A DNA stretch of 35,719 nt, from positions 1-35,719 of the forward strand of contig SIAQ01000049.1 in the NCBI GenBank assembly GCA_009697105.1. Reading direction: 5' to 3'. Shown piece after piece: positions 34,790 through 35,719 of this stretch. The translations under genes were made by a program, and so were the position numbers. This DNA comes from Gemmataceae bacterium (lineage in GTDB: Bacteria > Planctomycetota > Planctomycetia > Gemmatales > Gemmataceae). Numbering within the stretch: the first letter of the stretch is position 1; each line of letters begins with the position of its first letter. The notes beneath the pieces are model-generated. The model did not search any database. It saw nothing but the letters and a program-made list of their open reading frames with translations, and had not been told where the DNA came from.

Positions 34790-35001
34790 CTTCTGGTCGG
34801 CGTCCTTGCCTGACCATCCTGCCATGGCGGGCAGGATCGCACCTCTGTCCTTACGGACAGTAGGCGGCCGCCAGGGAACCGTCCTTGCTACCTGGCAAGC
34901 CTATTGCTGCGCGAAAGATGAATGATCCTTCTCCGAGAAGTCCTATCTCACTAGGCCCATTCCTTGGCCTGCGAGAAGGACCATTCATCCATCCGCGCAG
35001 C
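34746..35001 (-). ncRNA. Candidate CsrB/RsmZ-like structured sRNA exposing several AAGGA loops
   Basis: Read on the minus strand, this region folds by eye into consecutive hairpins. (1) An outer stem 35001-34994/34913-34906 and a 16-bp stem 34988-34973/34933-34918 enclose two small hairpins with loops AAGGAATG (34965-34958) and TAGGACT (34945-34939). (2) GCCAGG/CCTGGC (34896-34891/34875-34870) has an inner AAGGACG loop. (3) CTGTCC-GTAA-GGACAG (34860-34845) has AAGGA at the loop/stem junction. (4) ATCCTGCC/GGCAGGAT (34837-34816). (5) GGTC-a-GGC (34815-34795) has loop AAGGAC. (6) The terminator hairpin has loop AAGGAT. One pair in the 16-bp stem is G-U on the minus strand but A-C on the plus strand, supporting minus-strand function. 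Repeated ANGGA loops plus a terminator are the hallmark of CsrA-sequestering sRNAs. The 5' end is unknown; a promoter-like site at 35270-35297 would give about 515 nt. Confidence 0.6.
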
Positions 35002-35269
35002 GGAAGTCTGCATCAGCGCGCACGAGGCACGCAGTGATTCTTGCTTTGTTTCAAACCGACACTTCAATGATGCTTGTGCTTGGAGAAAGACGAGGCTCAC
35101 GGACTACCGCGCGGCCTGCCCGAATGCTTGGCTCGGCGACGATCCGACGACTGCTTGAATAAATCCACCACGATGAAATCACGACGAGGTGTCGCGCCTG
35201 CAGTGTAATAAATCGTCCAAGAAATTCTACAGCCAATTACGTTTGCAGCTGGCATTGTTGATGAAAGAG

Positions 35270-35297
35270 AGAATAACGACTTTTCCAGTCCTGTCAA
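35270..35297 (-). promoter_or_regulatory. Sigma70-like promoter reading leftward toward the structured RNA
   Basis: On the minus strand TTGACA (35297-35292), a perfect -35, is followed after 16 bases by TATTCT (35275-35270), matching four of six -10 bases. Initiation would fall near 35262. No coding gene with recognisable features follows before the 34746 terminator, so it fits a non-coding transcript. One perfect -35 in AT-richer spacer can arise by chance. Confidence 0.45.
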
Positions 35298-35422
35298 CCC
35301 TGATTCGATGAAATCGTCAGGTCAAAAAGGGCTCGCCGCGCGCAACTCGTTGGCAATACTTCACCAACGTAAAATAAAATTCTCACGAACCGCCCACCGG
35401 CGATGATGCACGCATGTTTACA

Positions 35423-35509
35423 GGCCGGACTCAGGGCGAATGCTCTTTAAAGCCCACGGATCCAGGCAGACCGGCGAAGGCACTTGCAGCGTGTTATGCA
35501 AAGGTGCCT
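35423..35509. other. Hairpin-rich segment, possible structured RNA or regulatory element
   Basis: GCCGG (about 35424) pairs with CCGGC (about 35471), enclosing GGGC/GCCC. It is followed by a hairpin AGGCAC-t-TGCA (35478-35488) with TGCA (35497-35500) and GTGCCT (35504-35509). The strand cannot be decided. I compared it mentally with common riboswitches, RNase P, tmRNA and SRP RNA and found no match. Chance pairing is possible. Confidence 0.3.
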
Positions 35510-35719
35510 GAAGGAAAGTCGCTCTAGAAATAATCACCTATTCCAACTCTTGGCCCTTTCTCGTCTTGAAATTAATACGACAGCGCTACTTGATCTCTAT
35601 CTTGGTATACAACAAGGGAGTTCGGCAAGGTTGATTCCGAGTCCAATGATTCGCTGATGGCGGGTCACGGTATGGCAACGGCGAGCGGTGGCGTTCTGGT
35701 GTTGGTCCTGGAGCAGCTT

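Larger units (their letters stand above)
35002..35719. other. Gene-poor right end of the window
   Basis: No convincing gene was found here. Short frames on both strands (for example 35097-35297 and 35051-35236 minus, 34964-35158 plus) lack family features. The stretch holds the promoter-like site (35270-35297) and a hairpin-rich segment at 35423-35509. At the very end, ATG 35657 opens a frame running off the window (MAGHGMATASGGVLVLVLEQ), too short to judge. No tRNA, rRNA or recognisable riboswitch was seen. Confidence 0.45.

Noticed and set aside
34964..35158. A 64-codon plus-strand frame (ACEKDHSSIRAAEVC type)
   Set aside because: It overlaps the outer stem of the structured RNA and has composition typical of non-coding sequence.
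34746..35262. RNase P RNA, tmRNA, 6S RNA or SRP RNA as the identity of the structured region
   Set aside because: I looked for GAAAGTCCGGGC and ACAGAA (RNase P), a tag reading frame and T-arm with CCA (tmRNA), the GGAA/GGA apical loop (SRP) and a single long bubbled hairpin (6S). None is present. An Rfam search would still be the deciding test.
35097..35297. A 66-codon minus-strand frame starting at a TTG at 35297
   Set aside because: The TTG is also the start of the promoter-like TTGACA, there is no ribosome-binding site, and the product has no features. A non-coding leader is the simpler reading.
35657..35719. Start of a plus-strand gene at the right edge (MAGHGMATASGG...)
   Set aside because: Only 21 codons are visible, with no ribosome-binding site or family match; it needs sequence beyond the window.

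Overview
This window reads as chromosomal DNA from a planctomycete, most likely near the Gemmataceae or Pirellulales; that placement is an inference. It rests on a Tat-exported DUF1501 protein, a very large Ser/Thr kinase with an extracytoplasmic beta-helix-like half, a DUF58/BatA-VWA pair, two Uma2-type nucleases, and many intergenic palindromes and short repeats such as the 'AACCACAGAGG' type. Most genes lie on the minus strand. The two largest plus-strand blocks are at 21.4-23.4 kb and 29.7-34.7 kb.

Layout. Positions 1-350 hold the tail of a transposase and repeat-rich spacer. Positions 351-6673 carry, on the minus strand, a membrane histidine kinase, a CCA-adding enzyme, RsmD, a NADAR protein and RtcB; tRNA/rRNA maintenance and RNA repair dominate. 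A small membrane protein (+) and a Uma2 protein (-) follow. Positions 7914-12090 form a compact minus-strand operon: a MotA/ExbB-like channel subunit, then an actin-fold (ASKHA) plus FHA-like protein, then a one-TM coiled-coil VWA protein whose TM segment resembles MotB/ExbD. Positions 12468-21172 are a housekeeping run, reading leftward: polA, coaE, rho, ribH, a Uma2 gene, thiL and a DEAD-box helicase. Positions 21390-23356 (+) hold a small SET-domain protein and the DUF1501 protein. Positions 23478-25650 hold small hypotheticals and a methyltransferase. Positions 25660-29095 (-) are DUF58 followed by BatA/VWA. Positions 29669-34673 (+) are the giant kinase and a degenerate Gfo/Idh/MocA-like protein with C-terminal TM helices.

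Two items stand out. First, the 7914-12090 operon looks like an uncharacterised ion-driven stator-type machine: a MotA/ExbB homologue, a candidate MotB/ExbD-like partner with a long coiled coil and a complete VWA MIDAS, and an ASKHA-FHA protein. Second, 34746-35001 on the minus strand specifies a highly structured RNA ending in an intrinsic terminator. Several of its hairpin loops expose AAGGA/UAGGA, which is the architecture of CsrA-titrating sRNAs (CsrB/RsmZ type). A sigma70-like promoter lies upstream at 35270-35297.

A third theme is the palindromes between genes: 20-38 bp arms, mostly perfect, with short loops and several sequence families. In at least two places the repeat runs into a stop codon.

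All calls come from reading the sequence and from family knowledge. No searches, folding programs or alignments were run.
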